Below are positions 22,087-31,726 of a DNA stretch of 64,000 nt, in pieces. The stretch is from the NCBI GenBank assembly GCA_022570795.1, contig JAKUDP010000017.1, forward strand, positions 434,001 through 498,000. Reading direction: 5' to 3'. Under the pieces are notes generated by a model. It did no database searches. It had not been told where the DNA came from and saw nothing but the letters and a program-made list of their open reading frames with translations. Positions within the stretch are counted from its first letter, which is position 1. Each line of letters opens with the position of its first letter. The stretch comes from Sphaerulina vaccinii. Its lineage: Eukaryota > Ascomycota > Dothideomycetes > Mycosphaerellales > Mycosphaerellaceae. The translations under genes were made by a program, and so were the position numbers.

Positions 22087-23889
22087 ATGTCGTCCTGGGC
22101 CAAAGAGGTGTTGGGCCGGCTGTTCTCATCCACGGATAGCAGCAGAGCAGCGAGCGACACTACCTCCAGCAAGACCAGAGCGAAGCCTTCGATGGACAAT
22201 GACGCTCAACGCTCCCGGAGGCATGGCTCTTTGGTGTCTGCCGCATCTTTCCTGAAGCACGGAGCACGAAGCAAAGCTAAGGCATCGACCATCAAGACTA
22301 TCAGCACAGATGCGACGAACACGGACCGCAGAGGCCAAAGTCAGCCGTTGAACAGTGCGCCAGCGATAGCAAGACTCTGCCACACAAGATCACATACTCA
22401 ATTGAATCCTATCTCGAAACTGCCAGAGTATGTCGTTCCTGTACCTCTGCCGGTGGACCAGGATGACGATGCGGACGATGCAGACGATGAGTCGCCAGTG
22501 GTCACTGCTCAAGATGTGCAGCATGCAACTCGAGAGGCTCTGGAGCAAAACAATGATGCGCCATTCCTGTTGCATGATCCCACCATCGCATGGGAGCCAC
22601 CTACCTGGGATGATCTCTGGCGAGACCCTGCCAGGAGCATTAGGACGCATTCAAACAGCCGATTGTCCACATTCATGCGCACACCGAAGAGGGTCAATGA
22701 CCAAAACGATGCTTGCACCAAAGGCAGCAGGCGCGAACGCTCAGTAAACCGTAAGTCCAGCCTCGAGAACTTGCGAAACTCCGCGCAGTCAAAACGAGAT
22801 GGGTCCAGCTCGGACAACGCACCGAGTCGTCCAGAACCGGAGGCAGGAAGGCGTACGAGTATCAAGAGATCGAGCCTGCAGAAGAAGTTGCCGGTCCCTC
22901 CAGCTCACATGACGGTGCGACCTGTCGATGCTTTTGGTCTGCCGCCGAGCTATCTGCAGGAGAATGCGGCACGCAATGCCAGAATCCTCAAAGACCTCCA
23001 GGAGGAAGGTGTTCTTGATCTGAATAACACCGAAGACACCCATACTGCGGTCATTTGGTCGCCCGCTTTCACGCACGAAACGCGTATCGTCCAGCCTATT
23101 GAAGTCATCCAGCGTGCTGTGTCGCGGGATGTCCACAACCACCACATCATTCATCGCGTGCTCCCTGTCGTCGACTGCCAAGTACTGCCAGCGCGACACT
23201 TTGTACCCGATGGTCGTGGGAGCTACGTCGAAATTTCCGAAGACCAGATACCGGGCGGTAAGCCTGACAGCCTCGATCGTCTCATTGCAGAAGCCGTTAC
23301 AAAGTCGGCTGCCAGCCATGAAGGCGGCGTGATTCCTCCGGCTATCACCAACCAAGCTCGCGAAGACAAAAGCAGACGCAAAGAGCGTGTCAGCAAGGAG
23401 GGCAAGCTCGAGACTGAGCAGTGGTGGATGCACTCGCCAAGTGGGAGGTCGCCCGGCTTGCAGAACAACCTGAAACGAGAGCCAGAGAAGCTCGTCGAGC
23501 CACACCCACGAGAGACGTATGATACTGCAGCGCCATACGCTCAGACTGCACAGGAGCTCAAGAGTTCCAAGCCAGACTCCTCGAACAAGAAGGTCGCCTC
23601 CACAACGGCCTCCAATGTCGTTCAGCGCACGAATCTTGACCATCCAGCAGAACTCGCTAAAGAACGAGCGCGCCACCAATCTTTCAAATATCGCACTCCC
23701 GACGGCTTGCCATCTTGGACAGCCATCACCACTGAGCCTCAGCAACAACAGCAGCAGCCAAGACCTGCAGCTTACACACCAGTAGCTGCAGCTATTCCCG
23801 AGAAGTCCCAGCGGCGTCCACAACCGATCCATACCATACTTCCTCTTCACGTGGCGTATGGTACCGGGAGCAATAAAGAATACGCGTAA
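22087..23889 (+). CDS. Conserved fungal protein with an allergen-like His-rich block
   Basis: An intronless 600-aa protein. The N-terminal third is basic and Ser-rich, and an acidic run (DQDDDADDADDE) occurs near residue 125. A conserved block at about 320-395 contains HETRIVQPIEVIQRAVSRDV followed by HNHHIIHRVLPVVD and VLPARHFVPD. This has the same order as the repeated Val-x-His-His...Val-x-Pro...Val-Leu-Pro-x-x-His pattern of the allergen-like protein encoded divergently next door. The C-terminus is disordered with a short Gln run. No catalytic motif, membrane segment or signal peptide is seen. Likely a cytosolic or nuclear protein of unknown function; the relation to its neighbour is by motif layout, not by measured identity. 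Confidence 0.7.
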   Translation: MSSWAKEVLGRLFSSTDSSRAASDTTSSKTRAKPSMDNDAQRSRRHGSLVSAASFLKHGARSKAKASTIKTISTDATNTDRRGQSQPLNSAPAIARLCHTRSHTQLNPISKLPEYVVPVPLPVDQDDDADDADDESPVVTAQDVQHATREALEQNNDAPFLLHDPTIAWEPPTWDDLWRDPARSIRTHSNSRLSTFMRTPKRVNDQNDACTKGSRRERSVNRKSSLENLRNSAQSKRDGSSSDNAPSRPEPEAGRRTSIKRSSLQKKLPVPPAHMTVRPVDAFGLPPSYLQENAARNARILKDLQEEGVLDLNNTEDTHTAVIWSPAFTHETRIVQPIEVIQRAVSRDVHNHHIIHRVLPVVDCQVLPARHFVPDGRGSYVEISEDQIPGGKPDSLDRLIAEAVTKSAASHEGGVIPPAITNQAREDKSRRKERVSKEGKLETEQWWMHSPSGRSPGLQNNLKREPEKLVEPHPRETYDTAAPYAQTAQELKSSKPDSSNKKVASTTASNVVQRTNLDHPAELAKERARHQSFKYRTPDGLPSWTAITTEPQQQQQQPRPAAYTPVAAAIPEKSQRRPQPIHTILPLHVAYGTGSNKEYA

Positions 23890-24433
23890 TGGATACGCGA
23901 GCTTAGCGGTGGCAGATGGCAGAGAGAGTATGCTTTGGATGTGGCATCGTTCGGGTGTGGTAGCAGCAAATACGCGTTGGCTTGGATTGTGATCGCGCGT
24001 GTGTGGAGGATGGAAGCTGTATGCTAGTGATGATCGTAGTCCTGAAATCTGCCTATGTTATTGAGTGTCGCAGATGTCCAATGTTGTGATGATGTTGTGA
24101 TCAGAGAGCAGACTCAGGTCGCGTACGCGTGCTACGGTAGTCTCAGCTTTCCACGCTAGACGCTCCTTGAGCTTGGCATCAGTGTGTGGTCTGATGTTTC
24201 GAGACTAGGTAATTGTAAGGCAAGTTGTGGTGGTCGTGTCTCTTGATGTCTAGGGCGAATTGGGTCTACAGGCATCTTCAGAATGACATCAAGACAAGTA
24301 AAGGAAGAAAGCTATCATTCAGATCTAAAGAGTGACTAAGTGACTATCGTTTACCCATACTCCATCACAACACTTTCCCACACAATATCAAAGCAGACGA
24401 AGACTAACAAGACAATTCAAGCCTCGAACACTT
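23890..24433. other. Intergenic region with one copy of a dispersed repeat
   Basis: No gene is supported. It holds the 3' flanks of two convergent genes and, at 24059-24209, one copy of the degenerate repeat whose partner lies at 25614-25770. Confidence 0.45.
24059..24209 (+). repeat. Degenerate dispersed repeat, copy 1
   Basis: It shares in order the blocks attgagtgtcgca, tagtctcagctt, cacgcta, gagcttggc, tggtctga and gagactagg with the sequence at 25614-25770. Both copies lie just downstream of a minus-strand gene for a secreted protein. Confidence 0.5.
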
Positions 24434-24972
24434 CTAGACCCAACCGAAGCACGCATCCCGAATGGCGGTATACCCAGTGATAACATTAATGATGTCCACA
24501 AATGCCTGACCTAGCTGCTTGGCCGCAGCCAGATTCTTCGCAGCCAGAAGTGCCTTCGCAGCTTTAGTAGCTCCTCCTGCAGCCGTGATGGCCTTCTTGA
24601 GTTTCAAGAGCTTCGCCGCGGGAATGAACGTAGTGGTCAGCTCGTAAGCACACTTCAGGACCTCTTTGATGCCACGAGTCTCCAGGTCGTTACTAGTGGC
24701 CTGAACGTACTCAGTAGAATGAAGGTTGACGTAGTTGGTAGTAGGCTAGTAGCATTGTCTCCAGCCTGAAGAATGGTGTCTGGAATGTGTTCGAGGAAGT
24801 CGAAAGCGGAGGCCAATTCGACAATAGTCTCTGCGCTTTTTTCGAAGGGGAATGGCGCGGTTGTGTCTTCGTTGAGCGCGGCAAGGGCGTCGCGCTCCAG
24901 GATTTTGAGAGGATTTGCGAGGACTGTTGCTGTGAGCAGAGCAGTGATGGTCGCGGTGGCAATGAAATGCAT
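24434..24972 (-). pseudogene. Small secreted protein gene with an apparent frameshift
   Basis: The first 20 residues from Met 24972 form a typical signal peptide (MHFIATATITALLTATVLA). The mature part is open to about residue 80, then the frame degenerates. From 24745 down to a TAG at 24434, a second frame reads as coherent protein for 103 codons, rich in Ala/Lys helices (KAAKALLAAKNLAAAKQLG), with Cys near both ends (KCAYEL and DACFGWV). Bridging the two needs a one-base change of frame. No intron with a normal fungal donor fits, the only GT nearby being a weak gtcgaa. It is either a broken gene, a sequence error or a gene with a noncanonical intron. Family unknown; a secreted effector-like role would be speculation. 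Confidence 0.5.
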
Positions 24973-25875
24973 TGTCCTGGTTCTCGTTGTGATTTTTCTG
25001 TACTGTAAAGAGTTTCTGGAGTGGATCGTTGATGGATATGCTTGTTAACACTCCTAAGCTGGCGTTATCCGATATCTTTATACCTCTACTCTGTGTCTGC
25101 CATGGCAAGTTCGGGCATTCCATAGAGGCCTGAGTCGCCAAACTCGCTGCGGCTGAGGCGATCCATCAAGCCATATTCATGCGGAGATGGAGACAACTGC
25201 ACAGCTCGTCTTCCCAAAGAGGCTTCCAGCTGACGGCTCTGCGATCACAAGGCGCTGTGGCATCGCAGAGATTGTTCGTGGTAGCATTTCGAGATACCTT
25301 TGGTATGCTTGGCTCTCTGTGTTGGTCGGACGATGTGGCATACCGGTGAGCGTTCCTCGCACAAAGGGCCAGCGTGGAGGCTGAGATGTAGTTGTCAGGA
25401 ACGCTGCCAAGCAGAATCTGTGAGTATATAGCTTGCCATGCATTCCACAGTGGGTAATCATGAAAGAAATCCTCCGATGCTGAGCATGCGCTACACTATT
25501 GCGATTGTAGGCTGAGTACGCTCACCGGTACTGTTTCAAAGACCATGATGCGAAGGTCTTGAAGGAGCATAGAGCTAGTCATGTATACGACTCCGTATCT
25601 GGCCGCCAGTTGTATTGAGTGTCGCACATTCTTAGAAGTGTCGTGTTGATGACTTTCAGATCAGGAAGAATGAAGGTTGTTGAAGTGTAAAGGCCTAGTC
25701 TCAGCTTCTCACGCTAATGTCGCTTAGCCTGGGAGCTTGGCGCGAAAATGGTCTGACATCTGAGACTAGGACGAGTGGAGAGACGATATTGGACATCAAT
25801 CATTGCATCGTGAGAACTATGTCATTATCTTCCTGAGGTCCCTCTAACTCCAGTCAATCGATCACCTTCGACTGT
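24973..25875. other. Intergenic region with second copy of the dispersed repeat
   Basis: About 900 bp with no supported gene; the short frames at 25177-25461 lack any motif. The repeat copy 25614-25770 lies near the right end. Confidence 0.4.
25614..25770 (+). repeat. Degenerate dispersed repeat, copy 2
   Basis: Partner of 24059-24209 in direct orientation, about 1.55 kb apart, with the same ordered blocks and scattered substitutions. It sits about 100 bp downstream of the stop of the secreted wall-type gene. Confidence 0.5.
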
Positions 25876-27248
25876 CTATAAAATGCCATAGTGTCCACCC
25901 TTCGACTTGCAAGCCGATGCTGACGCAGAAGGAATCACTGTCGTCGTATAAGTCCAAGTAACAGCCATTGTCTTAGTAGTCGTGATCGTAGTATAGCCAA
26001 TCTTTGTAATCGTCTTGGTCTTTGTCGGAAGCGTCGTGCTGACCGTCTTCGTTCCAGACATAACCGTGCTTGGAGGGTCGGTGATTGTTGCAGTAAGTGT
26101 AGTAAGCTGAATCACAGAGATGGTTGAAACAGGTGCAGTAGATGTCGTTGTAACATTTGCAACAATCGGTGCTTGGACGTAAACTGTAGGAGCGTCTGGA
26201 GAACGCTTCTCTGCTTGCCGAGCAATGCGAGCTTTGTGTGCATTCAAGCTTTCAAATCGCTTGCGGATGCTTTCGAAGGAGACTGCGCTGTCTGCACGCT
26301 TCTCCTTTGCAATGGAGATGGTCAAGCCGAATGGCAGAGAAATAATCGTAGGCAGAATGCGGCAAGTTGGGTCAGCCGAAGATGGTCGTGCTGGCACAGT
26401 GCAAGATGGGACAACTGTCTTTGTAATCTTGCTCGCCGTTTTGGTCCAGGTATTGATGGTACGAGTGAGCCACTTTGTACTTGTGATCGTCTGAGCGTTC
26501 GGCGTAATAGTGATCGTCTTTGTCATAGCAGGTATGGTAATCGTCGAAAGGTTAGGCACTGAAGTTGTGGTTTGCATGGTCGATGTAGCTTGGGAAAGTT
26601 AGCAAACAATCGCTTCGGAGAGATTCTTAGCACTTACTAGTGACGGTCGTTGATGGCGTTGTTGTCTGAGTGTAGGTAACAGTCGAGGTAGTCGTCGATG
26701 TTGCTGAGCCAAAAAGTTAGCTCAGTAGCTGTAGGCGAAGTACCACAAAACATACTCGGAACTCCAACAGTAAGCGTGAAATCGCGCTGCCACGCATATG
26801 GCGAGCCATCACCATTGTTGCCAATCACGAGAATGGACCAAGGACCGGAAGTCATCTGGCTCTTGGTAATAGGGCAGGTGGAGATCACGTTGGTCAGATC
26901 CGGCGTTGTTGCCACACCCGAGCATTCCAGTTGATCACCAGTATCATCATTGACAAGCAGGACGTAAGCAGAGGTGTTAGGTTCACAGTCGTCAAATTGC
27001 GATACGACCGTGAAGCTTTCCGTTGATCGTGAGTCGATGAAGTATGAGCCGCCGTTCTGGTAGTCAATTCCGTAGCTCAAACATATGCTCGTCTCGTTGT
27101 ACGGGAAGTCGTCGGATTGGCGTCTGTTAAGAAGGTTCAGGATGTCCGAGGAAGGTTCTTTAATCGATCGGATGTCTTGAGTTCGCCCAGCAATGGCAAT
27201 GCTGGAAAATGTGATCGCCGCAGCGAGCAAAAGAGATCGCGAGTGCAT
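25876..27248 (-). CDS. Secreted Thr/Ser-rich cell-wall-type protein
   Basis: Three exons (26756-27248, 26638-26703, 25876-26588) with introns of 52 and 49 bp give 423 aa. Residues 1-20 are a signal peptide (MHSRSLLLAAAITFSSIAIA). An N-terminal globular domain (about 45-160) has regularly placed Cys, with CLSYGIDYQNGGSYFID, STCPITKSQM, and then GPWSILVIGNNGDGSPYAWQ. This domain is found, without known function, in many ascomycete secreted proteins. It is followed by a Thr/Ser-rich stalk with many TxT and ITKT repeats, a central Lys/Arg-rich segment with likely dibasic processing sites (KEKRADS, AEKRSPD), and a C-terminus CKSKGGHYGIL. There is no C-terminal hydrophobic GPI signal. Likely an extracellular or wall-associated protein, possibly Kex2-processed (inference). 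Confidence 0.75.
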
Positions 27249-28481
27249 GGTGACAGCAAAGTTGAGGGCTAAGCTATGTCAGAGGCGTGAGTAAGGTGAA
27301 TTGAGATGATGAAGTCCAATGGAAGGGCGCTGATGATGAGTTTAAGACTGTCCCTCCTCCAAGCATTGACTATCATTCCGTACACAGAAGCATCGGCATC
27401 GGGATGATTGTCCAGCTCAAAAGGTGTCCAGCCCTGAACAGCACGAACATATCGTGCCCAACGATGGATGCTTACGCCCGGCCTCTATCGCGCGCTGCGC
27501 ATACAGTACAGTCAGGCATCGAGAGACTAGCCAAGCTTGAAAAAAACCAGATGCAACATAATGGATCCGGGAGTCTGGGTTGATCGTCCTGCACGCACTA
27601 GTTAGTGGAGCGCTGTTGCCTCGTGGGCATATCGAAAATAACGTGGCTCGACAATCGTCGGTTCTTGATGTCGTTACACCAAGGTCGCGTGTCTGGTAGT
27701 ACCAGAAATAGATGAAAGTCTTCCGAACAGTCATTGTCGAAGATTCCTTCAGCATAGAAACGCGAATAGTTGCAATCGTCGAGCTCGAAGTGCAGATAGC
27801 CATATGCATGCCGCATGACAACGTCAGCCGACCATTGGTCAAGTAGTGACCGGTCCCGAACGCAGGCGAGAGATAGCTTGGCAGCAGTAGGAAGATGCAC
27901 AATGCCTGTCTCGCGCTTCTGCAACACGCAATAATATGGAACGCTCCGAGGTCTCCAGAATTTGCATGGGGCGCAGGGGATACAGCATAGCCTACGCCAC
28001 CCAATAGCTTCAGCAGCGTGAGCTATCGCGCATAGGGCAAAAGCTGTGCCCGACGCAGAGTCAGGATTCGCGCAGAGAGGATCGGACTTCTTCTTTCACA
28101 GCATCTCTGCGAGCGCAGGTCCCTGCATTCATGACTTGAAGGACGGAGAATAACCATAGAAGTCATCGACGCACACTGAAGAACTCGGAACGCTGTCACT
28201 CTCGTGTCAGCAATGCTGATAGCTGTCCGATGTGAACATGGCCGTGTGACAGCGCTTCGTGTGTTTGCCAAGGAGAGCTCGCGTCTCAATATCTTACTGC
28301 AGTCTTGAGAGGGTCTTGCGCAGTAGCGTAGCATCCTTGGATGGGGATCAGTCTGGATAGGTGACGTTGGAGGCAAGGTATCGCATGCTATGAAGTGGTA
28401 GCGAAAGGAGGAAGAGAAGATGTAGCAAATGAAGGAGGCAGGTGCAGCCAAGAGATCCACTTTTCTGTATTTAGATGACAG
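27249..28481. other. Gene-poor accessory stretch
   Basis: One modest candidate lies on the minus strand at 27598-27927; otherwise only overlapping short frames without motifs are present. The minus-strand 242-codon frame at 28023-28751 is Arg/Ser-rich and overlaps the more protein-like plus-strand relic, so it was not accepted. Confidence 0.35.
27598..27927 (-). CDS. Doubtful small hypothetical protein
   Basis: A 109-codon frame with balanced composition, aromatic and acidic residues (YGYLHFELDDCNYSRFYAEG) and four Cys looks more like real protein than its neighbours. Upstream in another frame is a hydrophobic stretch that could be a signal peptide exon, with a possible acceptor at the tgttgcag preceding the frame, but I cannot find a matching start and donor. 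It may be the last exon of a small secreted protein or a chance frame. Confidence 0.3.
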   Translation of the reverse strand: MLQKRETGIVHLPTAAKLSLACVRDRSLLDQWSADVVMRHAYGYLHFELDDCNYSRFYAEGIFDNDCSEDFHLFLVLPDTRPWCNDIKNRRLSSHVIFDMPTRQQRSTN

Positions 28482-28999
28482 GGGGTTCGCCGCTGGTTCG
28501 GCGTCAACATCACCTCCACGCCTCAATCCTTTTACAATGGAGTTGACAACAACACCATCTTCGCAAACCAGGGTTACCGTGTGGTCTGCCGAGTCGACCA
28601 CATCTCTCGGCCTCGAACACCGTCTGCTGACGCCGGGAGTCTTGTAGGCGAACAGACGCAAGGTTGGGACAATGATTCTCGTCGCTAAGCGCTTCAGCAA
28701 CTTCGCGAGAAGTCCGACGATATCTTTCTGGCGATCATTCGAACCCACCACGCTGCACTGGTAATATCGAGCACGATATTCGACTCAATCTGGCAATACC
28801 TGGATCTTGTGTTCGCGGCAAAGTGCTCTGCACATCCTCCGGATCTTCCATCGTAGACTAGCATGGGCTACGCGATGTTACACGAGGGCTTCACGGAACC
28901 ACTTGCCATGATTTCTACGACAGCGACACTGCAACCATTCTCAATTCTTGTGGCGGTGAACATGCACGCTTTTCGTCTGTGCACTATATGCAATGCTGA
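28482..28999 (+). pseudogene. Relic of a Cys-containing, possibly secreted protein gene
   Basis: Two plus-strand blocks in the same phase read like protein. Block 1 (28482-28685) contains FYNGVDNNTIFANQGYRVVC and ends in TAA. Block 2 (about 28700-28999) contains RCTGNIEHDIRLNLAIPGSC, then KVLCTSSGSSIVD, an in-frame TAG at 28859-28861, then TTCHDFYDSDTATILNSCGG and a terminal YMQC before TGA. The Cys spacing and hydrophilic loops suggest a small extracellular protein. No start, signal peptide or clean intron was found, and the internal TAG could derive from CAG or TGG by one transition. Probably a decayed gene; family unknown. Confidence 0.4.
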
Positions 29000-29420
29000 A
29001 GCACGCTCTGATGCACTCGAGCCTCCCAAGGCTGCAAGCTCGAGCAAGAGCAGTATCCAGGCCGATGCTCTAAGCCCAAACATGAAGATCTGCGGTCTAT
29101 GTTCGTGGCTGAACATCCTCCCAACTATTTTGGACAGGCCAAGCATTACCAAGCATTGCTCTTTTCGCCAGTCTCGATATCGCGCAAGCCCTACCACGCA
29201 CGACGACAAGTGCAACGCACGTATGGCTTGGGCCTCGACCGTATGCGGAATGTGTACCTTCTCTTCAGCTACGGACTCACGATTGAATCCAGAGCCGGTG
29301 GAGGGATTCCTTATCGCAGTAGTCGACTACTAATAGATGTAATGTTATAAAGCAAGTCTTACCCTCTACAAACAGCCAGACGCTAGGTCCGCATTCTATC
29401 TTGGGCTTGCAACCGGCAGT
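29000..29420. other. Upstream region of the laccase gene
   Basis: About 420 bp with only motif-free short frames, one of which (29099-29350) is moderately protein-like. It presumably contains the laccase promoter; no copper or stress element can be assigned with confidence. Confidence 0.35.
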
Positions 29421-31279
29421 ATGAGATCTTCTACCTTTAGCTTTGTTGCTCAAGTACTTCTCCTTTCGCGAGCTGTCTCTTGCAACCCAGTTTCAGTTCC
29501 ACTCGAGTTTGTCAACGAGTATGGCGCACTGGAAGCCATCCCCCCTGATGAGACTGGGGCACTAGCCCGAAGACAAGATGCGGCTTGCACGAACACTGCC
29601 AACACCCGAGCCTGCTGGTCAAGTGGATTCAGCATTGCCACCGATTTTGATGCCAAGTTCCCAGAGACTGGCGTAGACCGCACCTACAACCTCGAGATCA
29701 CGAACACCACCGCACTCTCCCCTGATGGGTTCAACAGAATGGTCATGGCTATCAATGGCCAGTATCGTGAGTCGATAAACCTAAATATTCCTCATCAGTG
29801 CTGACAGATGTAGCTGGTCCCACTCTCTACGCAAACTGGGGCGATCGAATCATCGTCAACTTGAAGAACTCATTGCAACACAATGGAACATCTATGCACT
29901 GGCATGGTCTTCGACAATTGAACACTGGCCAATATGATGGTGTCAATGGTGTTACAGAATGCCCACTCGCTCCAGGCGAGACTCGTCAATACATCATTCG
30001 CTGCACGCAACACGGTACTTCCTGGTATCACAGCCACTATTCTGCCCAGTACGCAGACGGTGTCGTTGGAGGCATCGTCATCAATGGCCCTGCAACCAGT
30101 AACTACGATACGGACCTAGGGACTATGACCCTTACCGATTGGTACAATGATACTGCATTCGAAAACAATGTGCGGGCACTGCATAGCACGACAGGTCCTC
30201 CAGTGCCGGACTCTGCCTTGATCAATGGAACTATGAAACGTGCTGAAGGTATAGGATCCTACCTCGTCACAAAGGTCACCAAGGGCAAGCGTTTCCGCCT
30301 ACGACTCATCAATACAGGAGTGGATCAACACTTCCACATCTCCATCGATCAGCACAACTTCACAGTCATAACTTCGGACTTCGTTCCTGTCAAGCCCTAC
30401 GTCGCCACATCTGTCTCCCTTTTCATTGGCCAACGAGCCGATATCATTCTCACGGCCAACCAAGCGATAGGCAATTACTGGCTTCGAGCAGACATTGGCG
30501 ACTGTGGCCGCAACGCCTACGCTGGAAAGATCCTCAGCATAATCCGCTACGACGGAGCAGAAATCGCAGACCCCACACAAAACGCCACAGAACTCGTCAA
30601 CAAGCCCACAGGCTGCGTGGATGAGGTCGTTCGTCCATATGTCAACAACACAGTTCCTAACGACCAGTTCACGGCTGCAGTCCAAGACATCACGCTAGAC
30701 TTCAACACGACCACGACTTCCAGCGGCGGAGCACTCGTACAATGGCTCATCGACGGCTCTCCTATGGTAGTCGACTGGTCCAATCCAACTCTAGGCGACG
30801 CTATAGCCGGCAACACCACATTTGAAGATAACGACAACGTCATTGAGATCGTCCAAACGGCAAACGCTTGGACTTTCTGGGTCATCCAAACCACGCAAGG
30901 AGGTTTCGTCAATTTGGAACACCCTATCCATTTGCACGGACATGACTTCTACGTTCTCGGATCGGGAGCTAATGCTGCTTGGGATGGCGATGCGAGTGCG
31001 TTGCAGTTTGACAACCCACCTCGTCGAGATACCGCGACGTTGCCTGCTGGAGGGTATCTGTTACTTGCATTTCCGGCAGATAATCCGGGTATGTGGTTGA
31101 TGCATTGTCATATTCCTTGGCATGTTGGAGCTGGACTGAGTCTGCAGTTCTTGGAGAGGAGGGCTGAGATTGCTGGGGCTTTGGGTGATCTTGGCGATTA
31201 CGAAAAGACTTGTGCCAGTTGGAGAACTTATTGGGATAGCCCGAGTAGATTGTATGAGCAGGATGACTCTGGGTTGTAG
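29421..31279 (+). CDS. Secreted asco-laccase (multicopper oxidase)
   Basis: Two exons (29421-29766 and 29814-31279, 47-bp intron) encode 603 aa with a signal peptide (MRSSTFSFVAQVLLLSRAVS). A propeptide-like segment ends in ALARRQD, a likely Kex2 site. All four copper-binding signatures are present in order: HWHGLRQ (about residue 160), WYHSHYSAQ (about 203), HPIHLHGHDFY (about 510) and HCHIPWHVGAGLS (about 565). The residue at the axial position of the type 1 copper, ten residues after the ligand Cys, is Leu. The C-terminus ends in DSGL, the plug motif of asco-laccases. The enzyme oxidises phenols with reduction of oxygen to water, outside the cell. Family roles include melanin or pigment formation and phenol detoxification; the context does not choose between them. 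Confidence 0.93.
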
Positions 31280-31531
31280 CTCTCTGAAACGAAGAGAATT
31301 TGGCATTGCGCTGTGGAGCTACAGGAGGTGGCGTGGTAAGGCAGAATCCACAGAGATGAATATTGAAAAGTGGCAAATCTCGGCTATGTCCACATGTTCA
31401 CTTTACTCACAATCTGACATAGAGAAATTCTTGCTACTTAGGACATACGCTCTCTGAATCGAAGTAAATCTGGCATCGCGCTCTAGAGCTGAACAAGGTG
31501 GCGTAGTAAGGCAGAATCCGCAGAGATGAAT
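31279..31531 (+). repeat. Two ~83-bp direct repeats downstream of the laccase
   Basis: Copy 1 (31279-31361) begins at the last base of the laccase stop codon; copy 2 is 31449-31531. They share gctctctgaa, a central tggcat(t/c)gcgct, then ggtggcgt, and the long identical run taaggcagaatcc before (a/g)cagagatgaat. About a dozen bases differ, many of them transitions. A duplication of the laccase 3' flank is the simplest reading. Confidence 0.75.
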
Positions 31532-31726
31532 GTGTTTGAATAGGTGTTGAGCTTGTTCTGAGGAGTTCGATGGAGTTAATGCGCAATCTATGTCATATCA
31601 TCCTTATGCTTTCATCCTTGACTCTTCCTCTTCTCAACCAGGCGCTTGATCGCCTTGGCTATTGCTTCATCCTCTGGTAGTGGATGTATCTCCATTACTT
31701 CTCATTAGCTTGTTATAAGCAGGTAT
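31280..31726. other. Convergent intergenic region of laccase and UBA1
   Basis: Contains the 83-bp direct repeats and otherwise the two 3' UTRs; no additional gene is seen. Confidence 0.5.

Noticed and set aside
22789..23850. 353-codon minus-strand frame
   Set aside because: Antisense shadow of the plus-strand His-rich-block gene, with no motif of its own.
28023..28751. 242-codon minus-strand frame
   Set aside because: Arg/Ser/Pro-rich without a domain, and it overlaps a plus-strand block that looks more like protein.
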